A stretch of 5,363 nucleotides of DNA from Tannerellaceae bacterium (GTDB lineage Bacteria > Bacteroidota > Bacteroidia > Bacteroidales > Tannerellaceae), in assembly GCA_031267775.1 (NCBI GenBank), contig JAIRYL010000014.1:1-5363 (forward strand), given 5' to 3'. The notes beneath the pieces are model-generated. The model was given only the letters and a program-made list of their open reading frames with translations. It did not search any database and was not told the DNA's origin. Of the stretch, positions 1-5,363 are shown piece by piece (the first letter of the stretch is position 1; each line of letters starts with the position of its first letter). The position numbers were made by a program, and so were the translations under genes.

Positions 1-16
1 CAAAAAACAGTTCCAA

Positions 17-24
17 TAAATTTG
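17..24 (+). promoter_or_regulatory. possible Bacteroidetes -7 box upstream of the protease gene
   Basis: TAAATTTG fits the Bacteroidetes sigma-ABfr -7 consensus TAnnTTTG exactly. Its -33 partner would lie before the window, so it cannot be checked. Transcription would start near position 31 and leave a leader of about 140 nt. The box lies in a weak AT-only inverted repeat (AATAAAT at 15-21, ATTTATT at 29-35). A nearer imperfect box, TATCTTGT at 131-138, is an alternative. A low-complexity AT-rich region gives such matches by chance, so this is tentative. Confidence 0.3.
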
Positions 25-171
25 TATGATTTATTTCCAGACGCCTCCTAATACGTAATGAAAGTATAGAACATGGATGTTTTCGATAAACAAATTTTAA
101 TCCGGTAAGGCAGAAGTGAAAATAAAATCGTATCTTGTTCCCCCTCATAGTTATATTTTATTTAATTACTT

Positions 172-2409
172 ATGAAATATTCAATACCGATATACCTGTT
201 ATTAACCACCGTTATTGCGTTTTCAGGTAAAGCCCAGGTAAGCCGCGGCGGCGTTCCTCTCCCTTTTGTACAGACCAAAAGCGCTTCTGCCGATTTCTAT
301 GTTACCATGCCCTCTTTTGATATAGAGGAGGAACTTCGCCTTGCTTCGGCGGAAGACGACGAACTAAGGCAGAGCTACCGGTTTGCCTATAAGTTTATAA
401 CGGAGTATAGCCGGAGTAATTCCGGCGCATCTTTTTCTTTGCCCGACGGAACGAAAATTTGGAGAATGGGCATTTATTCAAAGGGCGCTCTTTCTATTAA
501 TATACTCTTTACAGAGTACGAACTGCCCGAAGGCGCCCGGGTTTTCCTCTATAACGCCGAACAGACGCATATACTGGGATCTTTTACCCACCTCAATAAT
601 TCCGACTTGGGTGTTTTGCCCGTATCTCCCGTGCGGGGAGACAGACTGATTATAGAGTATCACGAACCCGCCGATGCAGCTTTTCCGGGCAGATTAACCG
701 TTGGCGAAGTAAATCATGGCTTCAGGGATTTGCGCGGATACGAGCCGGGAGGCGACAGGAGCGAGTTTTATTGCATGCCCTCTCCTGTTTGTTTTCAGGA
801 CGACCCGGAGTATGATAAAATAGCGCGAAGCGTAGTGTTACTAACCATTGACGGAATATCCACCTGCACAGGCGTCTTGTTAAATAATATGCTGGATAAC
901 GGCACGCCTTACCTGCTCACGGCGTCGCATTGCCTGAATAAGAATTTTACCGTTAAGAATCCCGATTATGAAGCGGTAGCCGGAAGGATTATTTGTTTCT
1001 TTAATTATCAAAGTCCAACTTGCAAAAACGTTATGCGCGGAACAGAAGAAATGTCGGTAGCTTCTGCCGGCTATAAAGCGGTAAACGAAAAGAACGATAT
1101 GGCATTGCTGGCGTTACTGGAAACGCCCCCTGTTTATTATCGCCCTTATTATGCCGGCTGGAGTATCGAAGAAAACGGCGACAACGCTCCGTATGCCGGG
1201 ATTCACCATCCCCGCGCATCCGTTAAACGGATAAATATTTCAGAGGATAAAATATCCATGAAAACGTTTAGTATTTCTCAAGCGGATTTTTACAAAAACG
1301 TTCATTGGAATGTGAGTAAATGGGCAACCGGAAGCACGGACTCAGGCTCGTCGGGATCGCCTTTGTTCGACGCCGATAACCGCGTAATAGGCGCCCTGTC
1401 CGGAGGAATGTCTACCTGCAATATCCCTATGGACGATTTTTATTTTGCTTTGTCTAAGGCTTGGGAATCTTCTTCCAACACGAACGAACAGCTAAGGTAC
1501 TGGTTAGACCCCTCAAACAGTAATAAGAAAACGGTAAACGGGCTAGATCCCTATCAAAACGCTCCGGCCTGTCGCCTGAGTAACCTGTATGATACTAAAC
1601 TGCACGACAGTATTGAAGTGGCCAAACTCCCCTCTCCTGCCGAAGGAAACCTTTTTGGCGTCAATACGCTGAACACGCAGGAATATGCAGAAGAATATAT
1701 GGTGAATGAAGACGCCAAACTGTATGGCGCTTATTTTGTAACTCCTTCCGTAACAGACGCCCCGGGCAGCTTAGAGGTGGAGGTTACGGTTTATAGCGGA
1801 AAGGATAAACCCGAAACAGCGCTTTATACGGGCAATTTCAAGCCCGTTTATGCAGAGACGTCTATCATTGACAGTTCTTTCATAGATACGGAAAAATGGC
1901 TGAACCGCCAACAGGAGTCGTTTATTCGCTTTGATAAAGAAATAACGGTTTCCGGCGCTTTTTATGTCGGATATAAAATAAAATCTCCCGCCCCTTCTTC
2001 CTTTGCCGTTTATAACGTACCGAAAGGGAAAACAAGCCGCAATACAGCCTGGTATGTCGGCAACGGCCAATGGACAAAAGCTTCGGCCCACTCTCTTTTG
2101 CCATTCAATACGTCTTTATTTATCGACCCTGTTATACGGTATACCGGCCATTTGTCAACTAATATTCCGCAGGAAAAACAGCAGATACAAGTTTTTTCCG
2201 ACATAAAGAATAAAAGCATTCATGTGCTGCTTCCCGACGATAAAAAAAGGCCTGTTTTGGCTTTATATTCAATGAATGGACAACTTATGTATAAAGCGAC
2301 GCTAACGCAAACGCAAACCACCATTCTGCTGAAGCATATAGAGCCGGGTATTTATATCGTAAACATAAAAGGCGATAACATTTTTTATAATCAAAAAATG
2401 TTATTTTAA
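172..2409 (+). CDS. secreted lysyl endopeptidase-like S1 serine protease with T9SS C-terminal sorting domain
   Basis: This is a predicted secreted serine endopeptidase that cuts after lysine, exported by Sec and then by the type IX system to the cell surface or medium. Residues 1-21 are a signal peptide; cleavage at A21/Q22 would leave an N-terminal Gln, common in Bacteroidetes. Residues 22-196 are a pro-region. Residues 197-461 match Achromobacter protease I (API, compared from memory): His253 in TASHC, Asp309 in NDMALL and Ser396 in GSSGSP form the triad. Six cysteines match API disulfides (C201-C416, C207-C284, C232-C254); C274 and C467 are extra. Asp422 aligns with API Asp225, which selects lysine. 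Residues 462-665 are a beta-rich domain of unknown role. About 667-745 is a type A T9SS sorting domain ending GIYIVNIKGDNIFYNQKMLF. P. gingivalis PepK is a T9SS-exported relative. The ATG at 172 gives a proper signal peptide and has no Shine-Dalgarno. No convincing terminator follows. Family and export route are firm; substrate is inferred. Confidence 0.93.
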   Translation: MKYSIPIYLLLTTVIAFSGKAQVSRGGVPLPFVQTKSASADFYVTMPSFDIEEELRLASAEDDELRQSYRFAYKFITEYSRSNSGASFSLPDGTKIWRMGIYSKGALSINILFTEYELPEGARVFLYNAEQTHILGSFTHLNNSDLGVLPVSPVRGDRLIIEYHEPADAAFPGRLTVGEVNHGFRDLRGYEPGGDRSEFYCMPSPVCFQDDPEYDKIARSVVLLTIDGISTCTGVLLNNMLDNGTPYLLTASHCLNKNFTVKNPDYEAVAGRIICFFNYQSPTCKNVMRGTEEMSVASAGYKAVNEKNDMALLALLETPPVYYRPYYAGWSIEENGDNAPYAGIHHPRASVKRINISEDKISMKTFSISQADFYKNVHWNVSKWATGSTDSGSSGSPLFDADNRVIGALSGGMSTCNIPMDDFYFALSKAWESSSNTNEQLRYWLDPSNSNKKTVNGLDPYQNAPACRLSNLYDTKLHDSIEVAKLPSPAEGNLFGVNTLNTQEYAEEYMVNEDAKLYGAYFVTPSVTDAPGSLEVEVTVYSGKDKPETALYTGNFKPVYAETSIIDSSFIDTEKWLNRQQESFIRFDKEITVSGAFYVGYKIKSPAPSSFAVYNVPKGKTSRNTAWYVGNGQWTKASAHSLLPFNTSLFIDPVIRYTGHLSTNIPQEKQQIQVFSDIKNKSIHVLLPDDKKRPVLALYSMNGQLMYKATLTQTQTTILLKHIEPGIYIVNIKGDNIFYNQKMLF

Positions 2410-2545
2410 TAATTCTTATTTCAAAGATCCCATATTCTTCTATCATAAGACTGAAAAACGTAAAAAAATGAAGAAAAAATCATTAATAAGTATTAATTGG
2501 AAAGAATTTCTTGCTTCTTTTTTATTCATAACGAATAAAATGGGT

Positions 2546-2553
2546 TAGATTTG
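2546..2553 (+). promoter_or_regulatory. probable -7 box of the OmpA/TPR lipoprotein gene
   Basis: TAGATTTG matches TAnnTTTG exactly, and transcription would start near 2560, giving a leader of about 80 nt before the ATG at 2640. There is no clear TTTG -33 box at the usual spacing; the region there is a T-rich run (about 2514-2523). The leader begins with a GAT repeat (2561-2573), and a small hairpin (CATCA 2554-2558, TGATG 2563-2567) overlaps the predicted start. This box and the 230-bp gap suggest that the lipoprotein gene is transcribed independently of the protease gene. Confidence 0.5.
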
Positions 2554-2639
2554 CATCATTGATGATGATGATGGGAACTCGATTTCAAAGGAATCACACA
2601 CATAAATAATATAGTAACATTTTAAACTTATATCGAATT

Positions 2640-4331
2640 ATGAACAAAAAGTTTTTATTGCCTTTCTGTATATTGGCAGCAATTGTATTCCTTCCTTCTT
2701 GTTCGGGGAAGCTTACGCCCCTGGCCGAACAGTACATTAAAGCCGAGCCGCAACCGCTGGAGGCCGTTGGAGGTAAAGTTCCGGTAACCATTAACGCTAC
2801 ATTCCCTGCAAAATGGTTTAACAAGAATGCCGTAGTTACCGTAACCCCCGTACTTCGTTATCCGGGCGGCGAAGCTTGGGGAACATCTTACACCTATCAG
2901 GGAGAAAAGGTAAAGGGAAATAACCAGGCTATCTCTCAAAGCGCCGGCGGCAACGTTACCATGAAAACGTCTTTCACCTACAAACCGGAAATGAAAAAAT
3001 CCGAACTGTATCTTACTTTCGACGCTAAAATCAAGGCTAAAACAGTTTCATTGCCCGACGTTAAAATCGGCGAAGGCGTTATCGCTACCGGCGAATTGGC
3101 GGATGCGGCTACTGCTGCGGCAGCTATAGCTCCCGATAAATTCCAGCGGATCATTAAAGAGGCTTACGACGCCAATATCATGTTCCTTATCCAGCAAGCC
3201 GAACTTCGTTCGCAGGAGCTGAACAAACAAGACATTAAAGACTGGAAAAGCCTTGTTCAAAATGCCAACGAAGCGCCTAATCAAAATGTAGCCGTCGAAA
3301 TTTCGGCTTACGCTTCGCCCGACGGCGGTTTGAAACTGAACACAGGGTTGGCTGAAAAACGCGAATCCAATACGACAAAATATCTGGGACAGGAATTGAA
3401 AAAAGCTAAAATAGACATACCTGTCGACGCGCGTTATACGGCTCAGGACTGGGACGGATTCCAGGAATTGGTATCCAAATCGTCTATTCAGGACAAAGAC
3501 CTTGTTTTACGTGTTCTTTCCATGTATAAAGACGCCGAACAGCGCGAACAGGAAATCAAAAATATTTCTTCCGTATTCAGCGTACTGGCAGACGAAATTC
3601 TTCCGCAATTGCGCCGTTCACGCTTAACGGCCAACGTTGAAATCATCGGCAAGTCTGACGACGAAATCAGCGCGCTGGCAAAAAGCGACCCGCGTGCATT
3701 GAACGTAGAAGAAATTCTTTATGCCGCTACTTTGACAAACAATGCCGCTGAAAAAGAAGCGATCTATACCAAAGCAAGTCAGCAATATGCGGGCGACTAC
3801 CGCGCATGGAATAATATCGGCATGATGCGTTTCAAAGCGGGCGACCTGGCTAAAGCCGAAGAAATGTTCAACAAGGCTAATTCCGTAAAAGCAAATAGCG
3901 AATCCAGCATGAACTTAGGCTTGATTGCTCTTACAAAAGGCGACAATGCAAAGGCTCAACAATTATTCGGCAGCGCCGCAAGCGTGCCTGAATTAAGCGA
4001 AGCGCTGGGCGTTCTGTATCTGCAACAGGGCGAATATGCAAAAGCTGCCAGCTCATTTGGCTCTATCAAGAGTAACAATGCCGCTTTAGCTCAAATTATG
4101 ACTAAGGATTACAGTAAAGCTTTACAAACATTGAACGCCGTAGCTAATCAGGACGCCATTACCGATTATTTGAAAGCGATTGTCGCCGCCCGTACAAACG
4201 ATACCAGCGGCGTTGTAAACAACCTGAAAGCGGCTATCGGTAAAGACAGGGCAATAGTAAAAGAAGCTGCCGTCGACCTTGAGTTTGCCAAATATGCAAC
4301 AAATGCAGATTTCTCAAGTTTACTTAGATAA
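2640..4331 (+). CDS. outer-membrane-type lipoprotein with OmpA-like domain and TPR repeats
   Basis: The product is a predicted lipoprotein. Residues 1-20 are a lipoprotein signal peptide with lipobox LPSC, so Cys21 would be lipidated. The following residues, SGKL, lack the acidic surface-export signal known in Bacteroidetes, so a periplasmic-facing position is more likely. Residues about 40-150 are beta-rich and unassigned. Residues about 165-336 form an OmpA-like domain with VEISAYASPDGG (219-230), Asn234, Arg241 and the DWDG motif (270-273) seen in Bacteroidetes versions, closing with LPQLRRSRLTANVEI. Residues about 370-535 are helical repeats: three good TPRs (about 387-420, 421-450, 451-479) and one or two weaker ones. 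The usual peptidoglycan-binding Asp of OmpA domains is Ser226 here, while the Arg is kept. A role in envelope structure, or as a scaffold for an envelope complex, is inferred. It is not PorE of T9SS, which has its TPR before the OmpA domain. No Shine-Dalgarno precedes the ATG; a strong terminator lies 18 bp after the stop. Confidence 0.9.
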   Translation: MNKKFLLPFCILAAIVFLPSCSGKLTPLAEQYIKAEPQPLEAVGGKVPVTINATFPAKWFNKNAVVTVTPVLRYPGGEAWGTSYTYQGEKVKGNNQAISQSAGGNVTMKTSFTYKPEMKKSELYLTFDAKIKAKTVSLPDVKIGEGVIATGELADAATAAAAIAPDKFQRIIKEAYDANIMFLIQQAELRSQELNKQDIKDWKSLVQNANEAPNQNVAVEISAYASPDGGLKLNTGLAEKRESNTTKYLGQELKKAKIDIPVDARYTAQDWDGFQELVSKSSIQDKDLVLRVLSMYKDAEQREQEIKNISSVFSVLADEILPQLRRSRLTANVEIIGKSDDEISALAKSDPRALNVEEILYAATLTNNAAEKEAIYTKASQQYAGDYRAWNNIGMMRFKAGDLAKAEEMFNKANSVKANSESSMNLGLIALTKGDNAKAQQLFGSAASVPELSEALGVLYLQQGEYAKAASSFGSIKSNNAALAQIMTKDYSKALQTLNAVANQDAITDYLKAIVAARTNDTSGVVNNLKAAIGKDRAIVKEAAVDLEFAKYATNADFSSLLR

Positions 4332-4349
4332 ACGTAATCTTATAATTTT

Positions 4350-4390
4350 AAAAAGAAGGCTGTTTCCCGAAAAGAAACAGCCTTCTTTTT
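4350..4390 (+). terminator. strong intrinsic terminator of the lipoprotein gene
   Basis: This is a perfect 17-bp inverted repeat (4350-4366 and 4374-4390) around a 7-nt loop, CCGAAAA. The stem has a GC-rich centre (GAAGGCTGTTTC), and its right arm ends in five T. The left arm begins with A residues preceded by TTTTA, so the hairpin could also stop transcription on the opposite strand. It begins 18 bp after the lipoprotein stop codon and separates that gene from the 97-residue gene downstream. Confidence 0.92.
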
Positions 4391-4412
4391 AACCGTACAA
4401 TCTGTATTTATG

Positions 4413-4503
4413 AAACGGGGAGCCTTTTTCTTGCCGGATTTGCCAAACCGCGCAGGGGTTTCTCTTATCAAGGCGGGAAAAAGAACGTTTTTGATTTTTT
4501 TTT
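4413..4503 (+). terminator. second nested hairpin ending in a nine-T run (terminator or small structured RNA)
   Basis: The main stem pairs CTTTTTCTTGCC (4424-4435) with GGCGGGAAAAAG (4472-4483), giving 12 bp with two G-U pairs. An outer stem pairs AAACG (4413-4417) with CGTTT (4486-4490). Inside lies a hairpin of AAACC (4445-4449) and GGTTT (4457-4461). A T-rich tail follows, with nine T at 4495-4503. This could be a back-up terminator behind the 4350-4390 hairpin, or the 3' end of a small RNA. There is no good promoter box between the two hairpins; TATTTATG at 4405-4412 is imperfect. The fold was worked out by eye. Confidence 0.5.
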
Positions 4504-4539
4504 AATCTGTTAAAGTAAAAATAATATGATTTAGTTTTA

Positions 4540-4547
4540 TATCTTTG
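4540..4547 (+). promoter_or_regulatory. possible -7 box upstream of the 97-residue gene
   Basis: TATCTTTG fits TAnnTTTG exactly and lies after both terminator hairpins, where a new promoter is expected. Transcription from about 4554 would give a leader of about 116 nt that includes the 14-codon frame at 4610-4654. No clear TTTG -33 box is visible about 20 bp upstream. It competes with the box at 4635-4642. Confidence 0.45.
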
Positions 4548-4609
4548 TGTCATTGGAGATTAGTAATATATGAATTATTTTATTTGATCATCGCAAAAGA
4601 TAACTAAAA

Positions 4610-4654
4610 ATGGATGCCAATCAATATGAAGTTATAATTTTGCGGTTATTTTAA
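4610..4654 (+). other. 14-codon open frame in the leader of the 97-residue gene
   Basis: ATG to TAA encodes MDANQYEVIILRLF, and the stop lies 15 nt before the ATG at 4670, in a different frame. It would be transcribed only from the upstream box at 4540-4547. It may be a short upstream frame that affects translation of the next gene, or chance. It has no ribosome binding site and no recognised relative. Confidence 0.15.
4635..4642 (+). promoter_or_regulatory. alternative -7 box close to the 97-residue gene
   Basis: TAATTTTG also fits TAnnTTTG and would start transcription near 4649, about 20 nt before the ATG. No -33 box is visible at the expected spacing. The match falls in AT-rich DNA where chance hits are common. 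If this box is used, the short frame at 4610-4654 is not transcribed as a unit. Confidence 0.3.
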
Positions 4655-4669
4655 CAATTTTATTGCAAA

Positions 4670-4963
4670 ATGGGTAAAATCAATACTGTAAGAGAGGCTT
4701 TGGAAGAGCTTATTCTTAATAGTGAAGGGAAAGGTTATAGAGATGACCTTTTGGCCAAAATAGAAGAATCTGTTATTGACAGCTTAGCTTTACGCGGATA
4801 TATTATAAATGGCGTAACTGTTGATGATGAAGACGCCGGTAATTATAAACGAACCTGGCGAATCACCGAGAAAACAAAAGACTACAAACGCTTCTTTTAC
4901 GAAGAACCTTCGGAAGAAGACAAGCAGTTTGGTCATTACCTTTATTCTCTTGGAGTTAGATGA
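4670..4963 (+). CDS. small protein of unknown function, possibly winged-helix
   Basis: The frame encodes 97 residues that I do not recognise as a named family. It has no signal peptide, membrane segment or cysteine, so it is probably cytoplasmic. It is highly charged. The pattern suggests three helices (about 5-18, 23-34 and 34-43) followed by a beta-hairpin: GYIINGVTVDD (43-53), then a loop, then YKRTWRITEKTKDY (59-72). Helices followed by a two-stranded wing resemble a small winged-helix DNA-binding fold, but this is a by-eye guess without a motif match. The acidic stretch EEPSEEDK (78-85) and a short C-terminal helix follow. It probably forms a single-gene unit: two terminator-like hairpins lie upstream, two -7-like boxes precede it, and no gene follows within 400 bp. 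The ATG at 4670 has no Shine-Dalgarno, as is usual here. Protein-like composition and good codon use favour a real gene. Confidence 0.65.
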   Translation: MGKINTVREALEELILNSEGKGYRDDLLAKIEESVIDSLALRGYIINGVTVDDEDAGNYKRTWRITEKTKDYKRFFYEEPSEEDKQFGHYLYSLGVR

Positions 4964-5151
4964 TTTTCAAGATGATTGGTTTGGCTAACGTCAACAAGCT
5001 TTTCTGATTTTTCATCTGCCGGAGATTGTTATGCCTTTTGTCTTACGCTATAATTTTCAGATACGGAAAAATGATACACTATTCTACCTTATGGACGCCT
5101 ACTATATTCCATAAACACTTGATACCCTTACAGGAAAGCGATGGGTCGCCA

Positions 5152-5236
5152 GTAAAACCTTGTGTTTAGCAAATTTCCATGTAAAATAAATACAGCCTCG
5201 CAGATCTGCGGTCTGTGAAGAAACACAAGATTTTGC
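5152..5236. repeat. imperfect long inverted repeat enclosing a second palindrome
   Basis: The outer arms 5154-5167 (AAAACCTTGTGTTT) and 5221-5234 (AAACACAAGATTTT) are complementary at 13 of 14 positions. Adding 5152-5153 and 5235-5236 gives a 16-position stem with one mismatch and one G-U pair. The 53-nt interior contains the perfect 12-bp palindrome CGCAGATCTGCG (5199-5210), flanked by ACAG (5192-5195) and CTGT (5213-5216). The whole could fold as a stem topped by an inner hairpin, as RNA or as a cruciform. Both strands could fold, so the strand is unknown. It lacks a long T run after either arm, so a terminator is not favoured. Confidence 0.6.
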
Positions 5237-5269
5237 AGGTGATCCATACTTACCATTCTTCAGGATCCC

Positions 5270-5285
5270 CCTCCCTCAAAGGAGG
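5270..5285. repeat. small CCTCC/GGAGG hairpin, possible extragenic repeat
   Basis: CCTCC (5270-5274) and GGAGG (5281-5285) surround the 6-nt CTCAAA. Many Bacteroidetes genomes carry dispersed extragenic palindromes of this C/T-rich then G/A-rich style, but one copy in a window cannot show repetition. GGAGG would also be a perfect Shine-Dalgarno, yet no ATG, GTG or TTG follows within the usual spacing. Confidence 0.35.
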
Positions 5286-5363
5286 AAATCAAATCCTTAA
5301 CCATACAAGTTACAGACTCTATCCTAAATACAAAAAATGCCGTTTTGATTGATTCGCTTACAT

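Larger units (their letters stand above)
4964..5363. other. 400-bp stretch without a convincing gene
   Basis: No frame on either strand has the length or composition of a credible complete gene. The longest complete start-to-stop frame I noticed on the plus strand is 32 codons at 5071-5169, and it resembles nothing I know. The stretch holds the nested inverted repeat at 5152-5236 and the CCTCC/GGAGG hairpin at 5270-5285. An ATG-less plus-strand frame is open from 5243 to the window end. No intrinsic terminator for the 97-residue gene is evident just after its stop. Confidence 0.6.

Noticed and set aside
73..108. 11-codon frame MDVFDKQILIR in the leader of the protease gene
   Set aside because: Too short to support, with no start signal and no link to the downstream frame.
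1771..2091. 106-codon minus-strand frame inside the protease gene
   Set aside because: It is antisense to a well-supported coding region, of unlikely composition and with no domain; a shadow of the real gene.
2468..2548. 26-codon frame MKKKSLISINWKEFLASFLF... between the protease and lipoprotein genes
   Set aside because: It is short and AT-rich, has no start signal, and its stop overlaps the likely -7 box of the next gene.
2655..2939. 94-codon minus-strand frame inside the lipoprotein gene
   Set aside because: It mirrors the conserved lipoprotein frame and has no motif of its own.
5071..5169. 32-codon plus-strand frame in the 3' gene-poor stretch
   Set aside because: No recognisable similarity or start signal, and its 3' part forms one arm of the inverted repeat.
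5199..5210. CGCAGATCTGCG as a stand-alone operator
   Set aside because: A 12-bp perfect palindrome is expected about once by chance in a window of this size; only its place within the larger repeat makes it notable.
5152..5236. Integron attC site
   Set aside because: The nested shape is suggestive, but I see no GTTRRRY/RYYYAAC core pair and no integrase or cassette.

Overview
The window looks like a chromosomal segment of a Bacteroidota bacterium, most likely of the order Bacteroidales. Three things support this. The first gene ends in a type IX secretion (T9SS) C-terminal sorting domain. The second is an OmpA-like/TPR lipoprotein of a Bacteroidales style. Starts lack Shine-Dalgarno sequences, and boxes fitting the Bacteroidetes -7 consensus TAnnTTTG lie upstream of the genes. 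The genus cannot be fixed from the sequence.

Layout: (1) 1-171 is an AT-rich leader with one possible -7 box. (2) 172-2409 (+) is a 745-residue secreted serine endopeptidase of the lysyl endopeptidase type (Achromobacter protease I / P. gingivalis PepK-like): signal peptide, pro-region, S1 domain, beta-rich middle domain and T9SS tail. (3) 2410-2639 is a spacer holding a good -7 box and a short GAT repeat. (4) 2640-4331 (+) is a 563-residue lipoprotein with an OmpA-like domain followed by TPR repeats. (5) 4332-4669 has no clear protein gene. It holds a very strong intrinsic terminator, a second nested hairpin ending in nine T, and two -7-like boxes. (6) 4670-4963 (+) is a 97-residue protein of unknown function, possibly winged-helix. 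(7) 4964-5363 has no convincing gene. It holds an 85-nt imperfect inverted repeat enclosing a second palindrome, a small CCTCC/GGAGG hairpin, and an open frame without a start codon running off the window end.

The three genes share a strand but look like separate transcription units: the gaps are 230 and 338 bp, each with its own promoter-like box, and the second gap has a strong terminator. The first two products are cell-envelope proteins: a protease exported across the outer membrane by T9SS, and a lipoprotein that probably sits in the periplasm on a membrane. Nothing ties them to a joint pathway. I see no CRISPR array, tRNA, rRNA, transposase or defence cassette. The most notable points are the detailed agreement of the protease with Achromobacter protease I, including the lysine-specificity Asp but with Ser in place of its special His, the lack of lysine at the pro-region boundary, and the structured non-coding elements at 4413-4503 and 5152-5236.
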